A DNA stretch of 64,000 nt from Sulfobacillus thermotolerans (lineage in GTDB: Bacteria; Bacillota; Sulfobacillia; Sulfobacillales; Sulfobacillaceae). The position numbers were made by a program, and so were the translations under genes. Below are positions 51,577 to 60,355 of this stretch, piece after piece; the stretch's first letter is position 1; the number at the start of each line of letters is the position of its first letter. A model generated the notes under the pieces. It searched no databases. It saw nothing but the letters and a program-made list of their open reading frames with translations, and was not told the DNA's origin. The DNA lies in contig CP019454.1 in the NCBI GenBank assembly GCA_002951815.1, positions 1,488,001-1,552,000 on the forward strand, written 5' to 3'.

Positions 51577-52656
51577 CTAGCCTTCGGCTTCTTGCGCGAT
51601 GGTACTAAGGGCCCTTTGAAGATAGTGAGAGACCTCGGGGCGGCTAAATTCGGCAGGAAGGTTTTGGCCAGCCCGTAAGGTTTCTCGTACTTGTGTGCCT
51701 GACAGCGTAAACCACTCGCTACGGTGGGGACACGTGCGTTCGGAGACCGTTTGTTGGCAACGCGGGCAAAATCCCACAGCAGGAAATGCCAAAGGAGTGA
51801 GCCCTAACTCCTGCGCATGCTGCTCTAGGAGATGGATGGCGTCATAGGGGCCATAAAAGTCGCCTACCCCGGCGGCATCACGTCCGATAATGAAATGGGT
51901 TGCTCCATAGTTCTTGCGCACAATTGCATGAAAGAGCGCCTCGCGGGGGCCGGCGTACCGCATTGCCGCGGGAAACGTGGCCAAAATGACGCGATGCTTG
52001 GGATAATAGGCATCGAGCAGGATGTGATAACTGGCCATGCGGATAGCCGCTGGGATATCATCCCTTTTGGTTGACCCGATGAGCGGATGAAGCAACAGAC
52101 CGTCGCAGACTTCTAACGCGACCTTATGGAGATATTCGTGAGCACGGTGGATCGGATTGCGGGTCTGAAAGGCGGCGATGGTTCGCCACTGGTACTTGCG
52201 GATAAGCGCTTTGACCTGGTCTGGATGGACCGGTTCACGAAATGGTAAATCAGGTGGATGTAGGACTTTGATGTCTCCGGCGAGACACCATGGGCTTTGC
52301 GATAAAAGGTGCGCAACGCCGGGGTGTCGGATATCGGTCGTCAAATAGACCGTTGCCGCTTCATCGAGTAGGTCTCGCTTAAAAATTTCGGTGACTTTGA
52401 TCTGGCCTGCAAACCCATATCGCCCAACCATCTCTAGGTCTTCGCCCGGATGAACAGCTTCGGCCACGGACGCTGGCACGGGCAAGACCATAGGAAGAGG
52501 AAAAATCGTCCCGTTGGGCAAGCGCATCGTTTCGCAGACGCTGTGATACTCTTCACCCGTCATGAGGTGCTGCAGGGGAGCATAGGCCCCCCAGGTGAGA
52601 AGGGTGACATCCCACGCGACGTCCGCCGTAACCGCAATGACTTTGGCGTATGTCAT
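51577..52656 (-). CDS. sat: Sulfate adenylyltransferase (ATP sulfurylase)
   Basis: A 359-residue enzyme that makes APS from ATP and sulfate. The nucleotide-binding HxxH is in FQTRNPIHRAHEYLHK (near 177-192), and GRDAAGVGDFYGPYDA lies near 266-281. A zinc-type knuckle CPRCQQTVSERTC follows, and the end reads SGTQVRETLRAGQNLP. The start is ATG 52656, overlapping the cysH stop (ATGA) with no strong ribosome site, so translation depends on coupling. No APS kinase gene is attached. It may work in assimilation with cysH or, reversed, in sulfur oxidation. Confidence 0.93.
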   Translation of the reverse strand: MTYAKVIAVTADVAWDVTLLTWGAYAPLQHLMTGEEYHSVCETMRLPNGTIFPLPMVLPVPASVAEAVHPGEDLEMVGRYGFAGQIKVTEIFKRDLLDEAATVYLTTDIRHPGVAHLLSQSPWCLAGDIKVLHPPDLPFREPVHPDQVKALIRKYQWRTIAAFQTRNPIHRAHEYLHKVALEVCDGLLLHPLIGSTKRDDIPAAIRMASYHILLDAYYPKHRVILATFPAAMRYAGPREALFHAIVRKNYGATHFIIGRDAAGVGDFYGPYDAIHLLEQHAQELGLTPLAFPAVGFCPRCQQTVSERTCPHRSEWFTLSGTQVRETLRAGQNLPAEFSRPEVSHYLQRALSTIAQEAEG

Positions 52657-53336
52657 CGGTGTAACCCACATTCTGTCTTGGTAAATCCCGACCACCGTCC
52701 ACTACGTTCACTGGTTCCATCGCTCGGCTGGGTACAGGGCATACAGCCAATACTGGGATAGCCTTGGTCGTGTAACGGATTGTAAGGAACCTGCCGCTGA
52801 TGAATGTATTCCCACACGGCATCATGCGTCCAAAACGCTAGAGGATTGACTTTGATGCGCGAAAAAATGGGATCCCATTCGACGACTTCAGCTGTTTGGC
52901 GCGTCGGACTTTGACTGCGGCGAATACCTGTTATCCACGCGGAAGCGTCGGCCAATCTTTCGCGCAGCGGTTCGACTTTGCGTAGTCGGCAGCAAACATC
53001 AGGGTGCGTTTCCCAAAGACGGGGACCATACTGTTCGGCTTGGTCGGCAAGGCTTTGCTTGGGGGTGATGAGCTCAATGTGAATGTCGTAGAGATGGCAT
53101 GCTTGGTCCAATAGGGCGAGGGTTTGGGGGAAGAGGACGCCAGTATCAAGACAAATGACGTGAGGGGTCCATCCGGTAGCATGGGCGGCATCAAGAATGA
53201 CCATATCTTCCGGTCCCAAACTGGAGGCGATGACAATCGTGTCGCCAAAGGTCTCTTTGGCCCAAATCAGAATGTCTTGGAGGGGGGCGTGGCGTAAAGT
53301 GTGTTGCCACTGATTGATGCGCAAGTCAGGGGTCAC
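52653..53336 (-). CDS. cysH: Assimilatory APS/PAPS reductase (CysH), iron-sulfur type
   Basis: A 227-residue enzyme reducing APS (or PAPS) to sulfite. The double-cysteine motif DVCCRLRKVEPL and the second pair GCMPCT supply four ligands for a [4Fe-4S] cluster; the catalytic cysteine is in ECGLHR at the end. Presence of the cluster ligands marks the APS-type reductase. I chose GTG 53336 (AAAGGATG about nine bases before); the longer frame starts at TTG 53387 without a site. It is followed by sat with a 4-base overlap. Confidence 0.92.
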   Translation of the reverse strand: MTPDLRINQWQHTLRHAPLQDILIWAKETFGDTIVIASSLGPEDMVILDAAHATGWTPHVICLDTGVLFPQTLALLDQACHLYDIHIELITPKQSLADQAEQYGPRLWETHPDVCCRLRKVEPLRERLADASAWITGIRRSQSPTRQTAEVVEWDPIFSRIKVNPLAFWTHDAVWEYIHQRQVPYNPLHDQGYPSIGCMPCTQPSDGTSERSGRWSGFTKTECGLHR

Positions 53337-53577
53337 GATCTGTTCATCCTTTCTTGAAAAGTTTCTAAACGCGGTGGTGTCTGCCAACTTGAGAGCGGCT
53401 TTACACTAATATGGCTAAAAAGACGATCGGGTTACTATTATATTAATGGGGTCATGCATTCGGTTGGGAAAGCGAACCGGTCGTCCTGTATGGCACCCTA
53501 TCTGCGTCGTGTTTCAACGCGTGCGGACCGTGGTCAAGTCGTTTTGAAATCCGCTATAGTAAAAGGGGAGCAATGAA

Positions 53578-54600
53578 ATGGAAGGTGGGATACAAGTGGC
53601 CAGTCTCAGGGAGCGCATCTTAGGCGCGTGGTATGGACAAATGGCGGGTGACACGCTGGGCAGTCAAGTCGAATTCAAGAGTGCGGAATTTCTCCACGAA
53701 CACTATCCTGGTGGTGTGCGCAGCATGGAACCGAGTCCTGTTTTTGGGACACTGGCTGGGCAGATTACTGATGATACCGAATTAGCGATTGCGTTAGGGC
53801 ACGCCCTCATTGAGAGTCCTGATGGACGCTATCATGCGGATTTGGCAGCTAAGCACTATCGCTTATGGTTGGATAGCGGCCCGTTTGACTTGGGACGCAC
53901 CATCGGGCGAGCTCTTAGCGGTATTCCGCGCTGGGACGAGGAGGCAGGCACGGAAGGTTTAGCCCGGGCGGCACAGCGTCATGCCGATAAGAAGAGCCAG
54001 GCGAATGGAGCGTTAATGCGGCATAGCATTTTGGGCATTTGGGGGTACAATCAAAGTCCCGAGGACGTCGCAAACGTCGCCCGGGAAGACAGTCTTTTAA
54101 CGCATCCGCACATCGTGTGCCAAGATGCTTCGGCCGTTTATGTGGCGACGATAGCGACCGTGGTCCGAGAAGGGCTCAATGCGCAAGGGGCATATGCTTT
54201 TGCGAAAGAGTTTGCAAAACAGCAGTCACTCCATGCGGATGTACAAACGGTGATGGAGGAGGCGGCGACCAAGGCTCCCCCGTGGTCAACGGTTCACCAC
54301 GGATGGGTGTTGGTGGCGTTGCATAATGCGTTTTATCAACTCCTGCACGCCCCATCGTTGGAGGAGGGCATTGTCGCGACGATCATGCTAGGCCACGATA
54401 CCGATACCAATGCGGCTATTGCAGGCGCTTTGTTGGGAGCCGTGTACGGGTTTTCCCAAATGCCCGAGCCATGGGTGCAAGTTTTAGACCACTGCCGGCC
54501 TGCGCCAGAACCTGGTTGTTTTCGGCCTCGCGCCCCCATCTATTGGCCTGCTAATGCTCAAGAGTTTTTGAAACAGCTGGGCGTTCTTCCTCCGGTTTAG
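53578..54600 (+). CDS. ADP-ribosylglycohydrolase family protein
   Basis: A 340-residue DraG/ARH-type hydrolase that removes ADP-ribose from proteins or small molecules with two magnesium ions. Metal ligands are visible in ITDDTELAI (D65, D66) and GHDTDTNAA (D274, D276). GTLAGQITDD is the family's first signature. A GGGGAG site precedes the ATG. No nitrogenase or DraT partner is seen, so the target is unknown. The intergenic region of 241 bases upstream (53337-53577) contains no gene. Confidence 0.9.
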   Translation: MEGGIQVASLRERILGAWYGQMAGDTLGSQVEFKSAEFLHEHYPGGVRSMEPSPVFGTLAGQITDDTELAIALGHALIESPDGRYHADLAAKHYRLWLDSGPFDLGRTIGRALSGIPRWDEEAGTEGLARAAQRHADKKSQANGALMRHSILGIWGYNQSPEDVANVAREDSLLTHPHIVCQDASAVYVATIATVVREGLNAQGAYAFAKEFAKQQSLHADVQTVMEEAATKAPPWSTVHHGWVLVALHNAFYQLLHAPSLEEGIVATIMLGHDTDTNAAIAGALLGAVYGFSQMPEPWVQVLDHCRPAPEPGCFRPRAPIYWPANAQEFLKQLGVLPPV

Positions 54601-54609
54601 CGTATAAGT

Positions 54610-54649
54610 TCCAAGGAGCAAAGCGACCCCGTCGCATCCACTCCTTGGA
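54610..54649. terminator. Bidirectional hairpin between convergent genes
   Basis: TCCAAGGAG (54610-54618) pairs with CTCCTTGGA (54641-54649), with an inner GCGAC/GTCGC stem. It ends the hydrolase gene and, five bases before the oligopeptidase stop, may serve both. Confidence 0.6.
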
Positions 54650-54654
54650 GCCGC

Positions 54655-56709
54655 TTATTGGTTAGGGGCTATCTTATCCAAGATAAACGCAAATTCCTGC
54701 GCAAGCTCAGCGAAGCGCTGGTAGCGGCCCGAAGCCCCCGCGTGGCCCGCTCCCATCGCCGTGCGCAGCACAAGAGTGTGGGAATCGGTTTTCACCTCGC
54801 GCAGCTTGGCAACAAACTTGGCCGGTTCCCAATAGCCGACGCGTGGATCATTTAGTCCCGTGAATAGCATCATATGGGGATAGTCCTGTGCGGTGATGTT
54901 ATCATAAGGACTGTAAGATTTCATATACCAGTAGTCTTCTACATGGGCCGGATTGCCCCATTCGTCCCATTCTAATGTGGTCAGTGGGATACTGGCATCA
55001 AGCATCGTCGTGAGGACATCCACGAAAGGCACGCCGGGGACGATGACCTGAAACAGATCGGGGGCCATATTGGCGACTGCGCCCATCAGCAAACCGCCCG
55101 CACTGCGGCCGCGTGCCGCAAGCTTTTGGGGCGTCGTGTAGCCTTCCTTGATTAAATACCGAGCGGCATCGATAAAGTCGGTAAAGGTATTGCGTTTATG
55201 TTGGAGCTTCCCTTGTTCATACCACGCGCGTCCAAGTTCGGCGCCTCCACGGACGTGAGCCGTGACGAGCACAATGCCGCGATCTAACAAAGGGATTTGG
55301 GCAGGGTCAAAATGCGGGTCGACACTGACTCCGTAAGATCCGTAGCCATAGAGTATCAGGGGAGCCGGGCCTTGTGACAACGCGTCTACGCGGTATACCA
55401 CGGACAAAGGAATGGACGGACCGTCTATGGCGGGGGCCCAAAGCCGTTTTTGTTCATAGTGATGGGACTCAAACGGGCGCCCTCCCACCTGTTTGTGGAG
55501 CACGGTACGTGTTTGAGTCGTCAGGTTGAATCCCAAGGTGGTTTTCGGGGTGAGAAAAGATTCATAGTCTATCAAGACTTCATCCGTCTCATAGCTACGG
55601 TTAGGGCCTAATGCGACATGATAGAGGTTCTCCGGCCATTTCAGTTTTTCGAGACGTTGGTCTTGGTAATAGATCCAGATTTGGCTCAGGCCCTCTTGAC
55701 GCCCTTCCAGAATCAATGCATGCGCGAACGGAACAACATCTTGTAGGTAGACGGTCGGATCCACGGGTACGAGATCACGCAAGGAGTCCCATCCAGCAGA
55801 CTCGTCTTCACAGACCTTGACCGCGAAGTTAGGGGCGCCGTCATTAGTGAGGACAACAAATTGATGGTGCCAATGTTCCATAGAGTATATGAGGCCCGTG
55901 CGCCGCGGTGTGAACACGGTCCATGGTTCTAGCGGCTGGTTAGCATCGAGCCACCGCACCTCGCTGGTCTCTTTATTTTGTGACGTTAAAAGAAGAAAGC
56001 GGCCATCTCGCGTTTTTTTCAATGCCAGCGAAAAAGTGGTGTCCTGTTCTTCGTAAATTAAGCTATCCATGGCTGGGTCTGTGCCCCGCTGATGGCGCAT
56101 GAGACGGTAAGGACGTTGCGAAGCATCAACTAGCGTATAAAACAAGTAGGTATTCGTCGCGTCCCATTCCACGCTTTGACTGAGAAACACATTGGGAATG
56201 GTTTCAGGCAAATACGTTTCGGTGTCGATATGTTTAATGCGTAAGGTATAACGGTCTGTACCGTCGCGATTTTCGAGATAGGCTAACCATTGTTGGTCGG
56301 GACTCAGCCGGATGAGGCTAACGTGGTAAAAGGTCTGACCTGCGGCGTGTACGTTGATGTCTAACAGCACTTGCTCGTGGGCTGTGCTGAGATCTTTCCG
56401 GTGGTGTGCGGCCTTGCGCGCATAGATGGGATATTGCTGGCCCTTGGCCGTGCGCCGATAATAGTAGTAGGGTGGTTGCGCGGCGGCGACTTCCTCGTCG
56501 TCTTCGGGCACATAGGCTAGCATCTCTTGATAGAGAGCGTCTGTAAGACTTCGAAGCGGCTGCATGGTTTCTTCGAAATAACGATTTTCATCGTCTAGAT
56601 AACGAATGACCTCGGGATTATTGCGGTCTTTCAACCAATAATAATTGTCTTCACGCACATCACCGTGAAGGATGTGGAGATAGGGAATTTTTTCAGCGCG
56701 TGGAATCAT
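54655..56709 (-). CDS. Oligopeptidase B (prolyl oligopeptidase family, S9A)
   Basis: A 684-residue cytosolic serine peptidase with an N-terminal seven-bladed propeller (about 70-400) that admits only short peptides, and a C-terminal alpha/beta-hydrolase domain. The triad is S536 (GRSAGG), D621 (NDPRV) and H656 (GAGHAG). Length agrees with oligopeptidase B, which cuts after basic residues. The start at 56709 precedes PRAEKIPYLHILHGDVREDNYYWLKDR, the family's opening. A GAGGC-type site is near. Monocistronic. Confidence 0.9.
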   Translation of the reverse strand: MIPRAEKIPYLHILHGDVREDNYYWLKDRNNPEVIRYLDDENRYFEETMQPLRSLTDALYQEMLAYVPEDDEEVAAAQPPYYYYRRTAKGQQYPIYARKAAHHRKDLSTAHEQVLLDINVHAAGQTFYHVSLIRLSPDQQWLAYLENRDGTDRYTLRIKHIDTETYLPETIPNVFLSQSVEWDATNTYLFYTLVDASQRPYRLMRHQRGTDPAMDSLIYEEQDTTFSLALKKTRDGRFLLLTSQNKETSEVRWLDANQPLEPWTVFTPRRTGLIYSMEHWHHQFVVLTNDGAPNFAVKVCEDESAGWDSLRDLVPVDPTVYLQDVVPFAHALILEGRQEGLSQIWIYYQDQRLEKLKWPENLYHVALGPNRSYETDEVLIDYESFLTPKTTLGFNLTTQTRTVLHKQVGGRPFESHHYEQKRLWAPAIDGPSIPLSVVYRVDALSQGPAPLILYGYGSYGVSVDPHFDPAQIPLLDRGIVLVTAHVRGGAELGRAWYEQGKLQHKRNTFTDFIDAARYLIKEGYTTPQKLAARGRSAGGLLMGAVANMAPDLFQVIVPGVPFVDVLTTMLDASIPLTTLEWDEWGNPAHVEDYWYMKSYSPYDNITAQDYPHMMLFTGLNDPRVGYWEPAKFVAKLREVKTDSHTLVLRTAMGAGHAGASGRYQRFAELAQEFAFILDKIAPNQ

Positions 56710-57093
56710 CGTTGCCTCCTAAGCCATAGAACGTCGTGTTGTTAGCGTATGTAGTTATGATGTGACATCTTTGTAGTTCGCGCTAATGCCTTCTCATTCC
56801 TCCCCGACCCAGGTGTTTGGCAAAATTTCTTGCCACGAAGAACGCCGGAAGACGCCCGTGTCGTACCTCTTGTGGTATAAGCGGTCATAATGCCCCACGG
56901 ATGCACGCCAGAAGGGGACACGTAAGCTATCTGAGAGCTCTTTGGATCTTGTATTATGGAGACGTAATTCCTCTTCGCTGGTTGTTTGCCTTGTGCGAAA
57001 TAAGGTGTTTTAGGGGTGAGGTGGCATAAAAAGAAAGCACCAAACCGCTTGATAGCTCATCACAGACCATCACTGATATTAAGGAGAGCACAC
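56710..57093. other. Intergenic region between oligopeptidase B and the PNPOx-like gene
   Basis: No gene supported. A weak minus-10-like TATTAT occurs near 56953-56958. A 70-codon frame (56817-57029) has neither a ribosome site nor family character. The ribosome site for the next gene (AAGGAGAG) is at the right end. Confidence 0.35.
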
Positions 57094-57735
57094 ATGGACC
57101 CAAACATTTCGTCACGCATCCGCGTACACAGGCACTCGGAGCGCGGGCATTACGATTTTAACACCATCTACAGTATTATGGATGAAGCCCTGTATTGTCA
57201 TATCGCCGTAATTCGGGACGGTGTGCCGGTGGTCTTGCCGACGTTGCACGTGCGTATTGAAGACCAAGTATATTTCCACGGAGCTGTCGCTGCGGGGATT
57301 TTTAAAGATCTAAAGGAAGAGGCCCATGCGACCTTATCAGTCACCCTCTTAGATGGGCTCGTCCTCGCGCGCTCTGCGTATAATCATTCGCTTAACTACC
57401 GGTCGGTGGTGGTTATGGGCACGCCGTATGAAGTCACCGATGTTCGGCACAAAACCTCGGTGTTGAAGGCCATGGTCGAGCATGTCATGCCGGGGCGATG
57501 GAATGATTGCCGCAGACCAACGGACGTGGAAATCAAAACCACGCGCGTCTTTGGGATCCCGTTAACGGAAGCTTCAGCAAAAATTCGCTCAGGCCCACCT
57601 CTTGATGATGTGTCCGACTTGAGCTTGCCATTTTGGGCAGGCGTGGTAAATATGAAGCAATTGGCTGTAGAGTGTGTACAAGACCCTCAACAGTCGCCAG
57701 ACATCAAGGTCCCGCCGTATTTGCCCGCCAAATGA
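57094..57735 (+). CDS. Pyridoxamine 5'-phosphate oxidase-like flavoprotein (NimA/DUF447-type)
   Basis: A 213-residue FMN-binding split-barrel protein. The N-terminal region (RHSERGHYDFNTIYSIMDEALYCHIAVI) is the nitroimidazole-resistance-type opening and IKTTRVFGIPLTEASAKIRSG near the C-terminus is the other family block. Members reduce nitro compounds or bind flavins. The start is ATG 57094 after AAGGAG; an upstream in-frame ATG has no site. The physiological substrate is unknown. It stands alone. Confidence 0.82.
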   Translation: MDPNISSRIRVHRHSERGHYDFNTIYSIMDEALYCHIAVIRDGVPVVLPTLHVRIEDQVYFHGAVAAGIFKDLKEEAHATLSVTLLDGLVLARSAYNHSLNYRSVVVMGTPYEVTDVRHKTSVLKAMVEHVMPGRWNDCRRPTDVEIKTTRVFGIPLTEASAKIRSGPPLDDVSDLSLPFWAGVVNMKQLAVECVQDPQQSPDIKVPPYLPAK

Positions 57736-57827
57736 TGCGCTCCTGAGTCCATGGCACTGGTGGTTCTTTGAGAATGCCGGAATGTTGCGACTAAATTCAG
57801 CGTGTGACTAAGACGGGGGGCATGTTG

Positions 57828-58304
57828 ATGCACTCAGTGGTTGTCGGATTCGATGGGTCGGATGGGAGTTTTGCGGCGGCAGCTGCTGCTTACCGCATAT
57901 TGGATGCAAGCGGGACATTATGGGCTATTGACATCAAGACGGTGAAGACCTTCTACCGGGACGAAGCCCGAGCTGATTTAGGGGGGGCTTTGCCTCATGA
58001 CCCTGATTTTTTTGAAAAGCAGTGGGATAGCGCAGCTCACGCGGCGTTTACCCAGTTGGTGCAGATGCCGCATGCGCCCGGGATTGCTGTACGCCATCAC
58101 GTTTTAACCCTGATGCCAGGACAACATGGGAGCATTGCTGCCATGCTTGAGGCGTGGGCATGTGAGCACCACGCGGAGGCCATTTGTGTTGGGCGTCATC
58201 AGGGGTCTCCCGTTAAGGAAAATTTCCTGGGCAGTGTACCGCACTGGTTAACCACTCACAGTACGTTGCCTGTCCTGATAGCGCCTAGCCCTACAGCGCG
58301 TTAA
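57828..58304 (+). CDS. Universal stress protein family protein
   Basis: A 158-residue single-domain UspA-fold protein. The N-terminal strand reads MHSVVVGFDGSDGSFAAAA, and the ATP-binding GxGxxG-type end appears as ICVGRHQGSPVKENFLGSVPHWLTTHSTLPVLIAP. ATG 57828 is seven bases after GGGGGG. Such proteins bind ATP under stress. It follows the flavoprotein by 92 bases. Confidence 0.8.
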   Translation: MHSVVVGFDGSDGSFAAAAAAYRILDASGTLWAIDIKTVKTFYRDEARADLGGALPHDPDFFEKQWDSAAHAAFTQLVQMPHAPGIAVRHHVLTLMPGQHGSIAAMLEAWACEHHAEAICVGRHQGSPVKENFLGSVPHWLTTHSTLPVLIAPSPTAR

Positions 58305-58702
58305 AGGAGGCCGCATGTCCTCATACGACATAGCACGAGTCATGCTTTGGTGGCGAAACCGTGTGGTCTCTTTCGGGAGGGGTGGGCGAGTCGAGCCCCT
58401 CAGGTAGTACGCGGTGCGAATTCACGATGTATGAGAAATATATCGCCTTGGGCCCATCTACGGCACGATTTGCAGGATTGGGAAGGTTATAAGGTTCTAA
58501 TATTAAACAGACAATTGCTACAGATTATTGAAGTTTTAGGGAAGGTTTTATGGTAGCATAACCTTATCGACTGCAAGGTGTCTGAGGACTGATAGCAGAT
58601 TTCCTCGTTTTTCCTCTCGTGATGAAACCCGCTGAGGACAGGCAGCCTCTGAAGTCACAAGCATAAAATCCCACAGCAGATGCGTTTTTTGGAGGAGGCA
58701 GT
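58305..58702. other. Intergenic region upstream of gapN
   Basis: No gene supported in 398 bases. An AT-rich part (58490-58560) may contain the gapN promoter. The 58347-58556 open frame lacks a ribosome site. Short complementary pieces occur around 58620-58660 but no riboswitch class can be recognised. Confidence 0.35.
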
Positions 58703-60163
58703 ATGGCAAATACATCAGTATTTATTCCTAACGGTGCCGATGATTGTGTACAGTTAGGACCACAGGGGTGGACATCGTGTCAGAGCGGAGAACATGTGGC
58801 CGTCTATGGTCCTGTTCACGGTCAAATTATTGGCAAGGTGCATGCCTTTTCGCGAGAAGAAGTTGACCAGGCGATTGGACGATTACAAGAAGGTTTTCAA
58901 AGTTGGAAGCGTATGCTTCTCACCGAACGTGCTCAGCTGCTTCATCAATGGGCAGATAAGCTAGAAGCGAACAGGGCGGAGCTAGCGGAGCTACTGATGT
59001 TAGAAATCGCCAAGAACCACCGTGATTCTCTCGATGAAGTGCAGCGATCGGCGGATTTCATCCACTACACCGCCGAGGAAGGGTTGCGACTGGCAGGCGA
59101 AACGTTGTTTGGAGACGCGTTTCCGGGTCAAACGCGACAGAAAGTCAGTATTGTTGGCCGCGTACCACTAGGGGTGGTTTTGGCCATTCCTCCGTTTAAT
59201 TATCCCATCAACCTGGCTGTCACGAAGATTGCGCCTGCTTTAATGGGGGGCAATGTCGTCGTCTTGAAACCGCCGACACAAGGCGCTATTGCGGGGCTGA
59301 ATATCACACGATTGGCCTACGAAGCGGGGATTCCAGACAACGTCATCATCGCCATTACAGGTTCCGGACGGGTGATTGGCGATTATCTGATTAGCCATCC
59401 CCGCGTCAATATGATTAACTTCACGGGTTCGACGCAGACGGGCCAACATATTGCGTCCAAAGCCATTATGGTCCCCTTGCTCCTCGAGCTGGGCGGGAAA
59501 GATGCGGCCATTGTGCTCGCTGATGCCAATATTGAACGGGCTCGAGACAATATTGTGAGCGGGGCCTTTTCTTATTCAGGCCAACGCTGTACGGCAGTCA
59601 AACGGGTTTTGGTGGTCGAGGAGATCGCGGATCAATTGGCTACGGCCGTGGCCCAAAAGGTGATGACTTTATCGGTGGGGGCACCAGAGGCGGATAGTGT
59701 GGTGACGCCTTTGATTTCAAATGAAGCCGCCGATTTTGTTTGGGATATGATACATGAAGCGGTGGCGCAAGGGGCGGTGGCATTGACTCCACTTCGGCGG
59801 GAGGGGAATTTGATTTATCCTGTCGTGCTGGATTTTGTAACGCGCGATATGCGGGTAGCTTGGGAAGAACCCTTTGGACCGGTGTTACCGATTATCCGAA
59901 TTCATGACGCGGAAGAAGGCGTGGAGTTAGCCAACGCCAGTGAGTACGGGCTGCAAGGCGCCATCTTTACACAAGACGTGTCCCAAGCGTTCTTATTGGC
60001 CGAAGAGTTGGACGTGGGAACCGTTCAAATTAACGGCAAAACCTCGCGAGGTCCGGACCATTTTCCATTTGTGGGCACTAAAGCCTCGGGCATGGGTGCC
60101 CAAGGCGTGCGCTACTCCTTACTCGCTATGACGCGACTGAAGTCAACCGTGTTGAATCTCTAA
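58703..60163 (+). CDS. gapN: Non-phosphorylating glyceraldehyde-3-phosphate dehydrogenase (GapN)
   Basis: A 486-residue aldehyde dehydrogenase that oxidises glyceraldehyde 3-phosphate to 3-phosphoglycerate with NADP. Catalytic residues are C296 (SGQRCTAVKR), E262 (LELGGKDAA), N166 and K189. The GapN-specific end motif GPDHFPFVGTKASGMGAQG is present and separates it from other ALDHs. GGAGGAGG precedes the ATG. It is monocistronic with a strong terminator. It bypasses the substrate-level ATP step of glycolysis and supplies NADPH. Confidence 0.9.
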   Translation: MANTSVFIPNGADDCVQLGPQGWTSCQSGEHVAVYGPVHGQIIGKVHAFSREEVDQAIGRLQEGFQSWKRMLLTERAQLLHQWADKLEANRAELAELLMLEIAKNHRDSLDEVQRSADFIHYTAEEGLRLAGETLFGDAFPGQTRQKVSIVGRVPLGVVLAIPPFNYPINLAVTKIAPALMGGNVVVLKPPTQGAIAGLNITRLAYEAGIPDNVIIAITGSGRVIGDYLISHPRVNMINFTGSTQTGQHIASKAIMVPLLLELGGKDAAIVLADANIERARDNIVSGAFSYSGQRCTAVKRVLVVEEIADQLATAVAQKVMTLSVGAPEADSVVTPLISNEAADFVWDMIHEAVAQGAVALTPLRREGNLIYPVVLDFVTRDMRVAWEEPFGPVLPIIRIHDAEEGVELANASEYGLQGAIFTQDVSQAFLLAEELDVGTVQINGKTSRGPDHFPFVGTKASGMGAQGVRYSLLAMTRLKSTVLNL

Positions 60164-60194
60164 GAGCCTTTCGAAGGAGATTTGTACCAGCCAG

Positions 60195-60226
60195 AAAAAC
60201 CTCTCCCGTTATCGGGAGAGGTTTTT
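60195..60226 (+). terminator. Terminator of gapN
   Basis: AAAAACCTCTCCCG (60195-60208), loop TTAT, CGGGAGAGGTTTTT (60213-60226). The A/T ends make it usable in both directions. Confidence 0.9.
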
Positions 60227-60254
60227 GTGCAATTGTCTCAAATATCGCAATGAA

Positions 60255-60334
60255 TATTCACACAAATAAAGGTTGTACCGTATCGACTTATTTTAGGGTA
60301 TTATTCAGTAGTATGCAGTATTCACACAAATAAA
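60255..60334 (+). repeat. 16-bp direct repeats upstream of the branched-chain amino acid transporter
   Basis: TATTCACACAAATAAA occurs at 60255-60270 and again at 60319-60334, 64 bases apart. A -10-like TATTAT (60300-60305) lies between the copies and the second copy ends about 21 bases before the start codon. This suits two binding sites for a regulator of the operon. Confidence 0.65.
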
Positions 60335-60355
60335 TCCTTTTGGGAGGATTCTTCT

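Noticed and set aside
58347-58556. 69-codon open frame upstream of gapN
   Set aside because: No ribosome site and no protein-like pattern; the region looks like a promoter/leader.
58560-58702. Possible riboswitch before gapN
   Set aside because: Some complementary segments but no recognisable conserved core, and no terminator or sequestered ribosome site.
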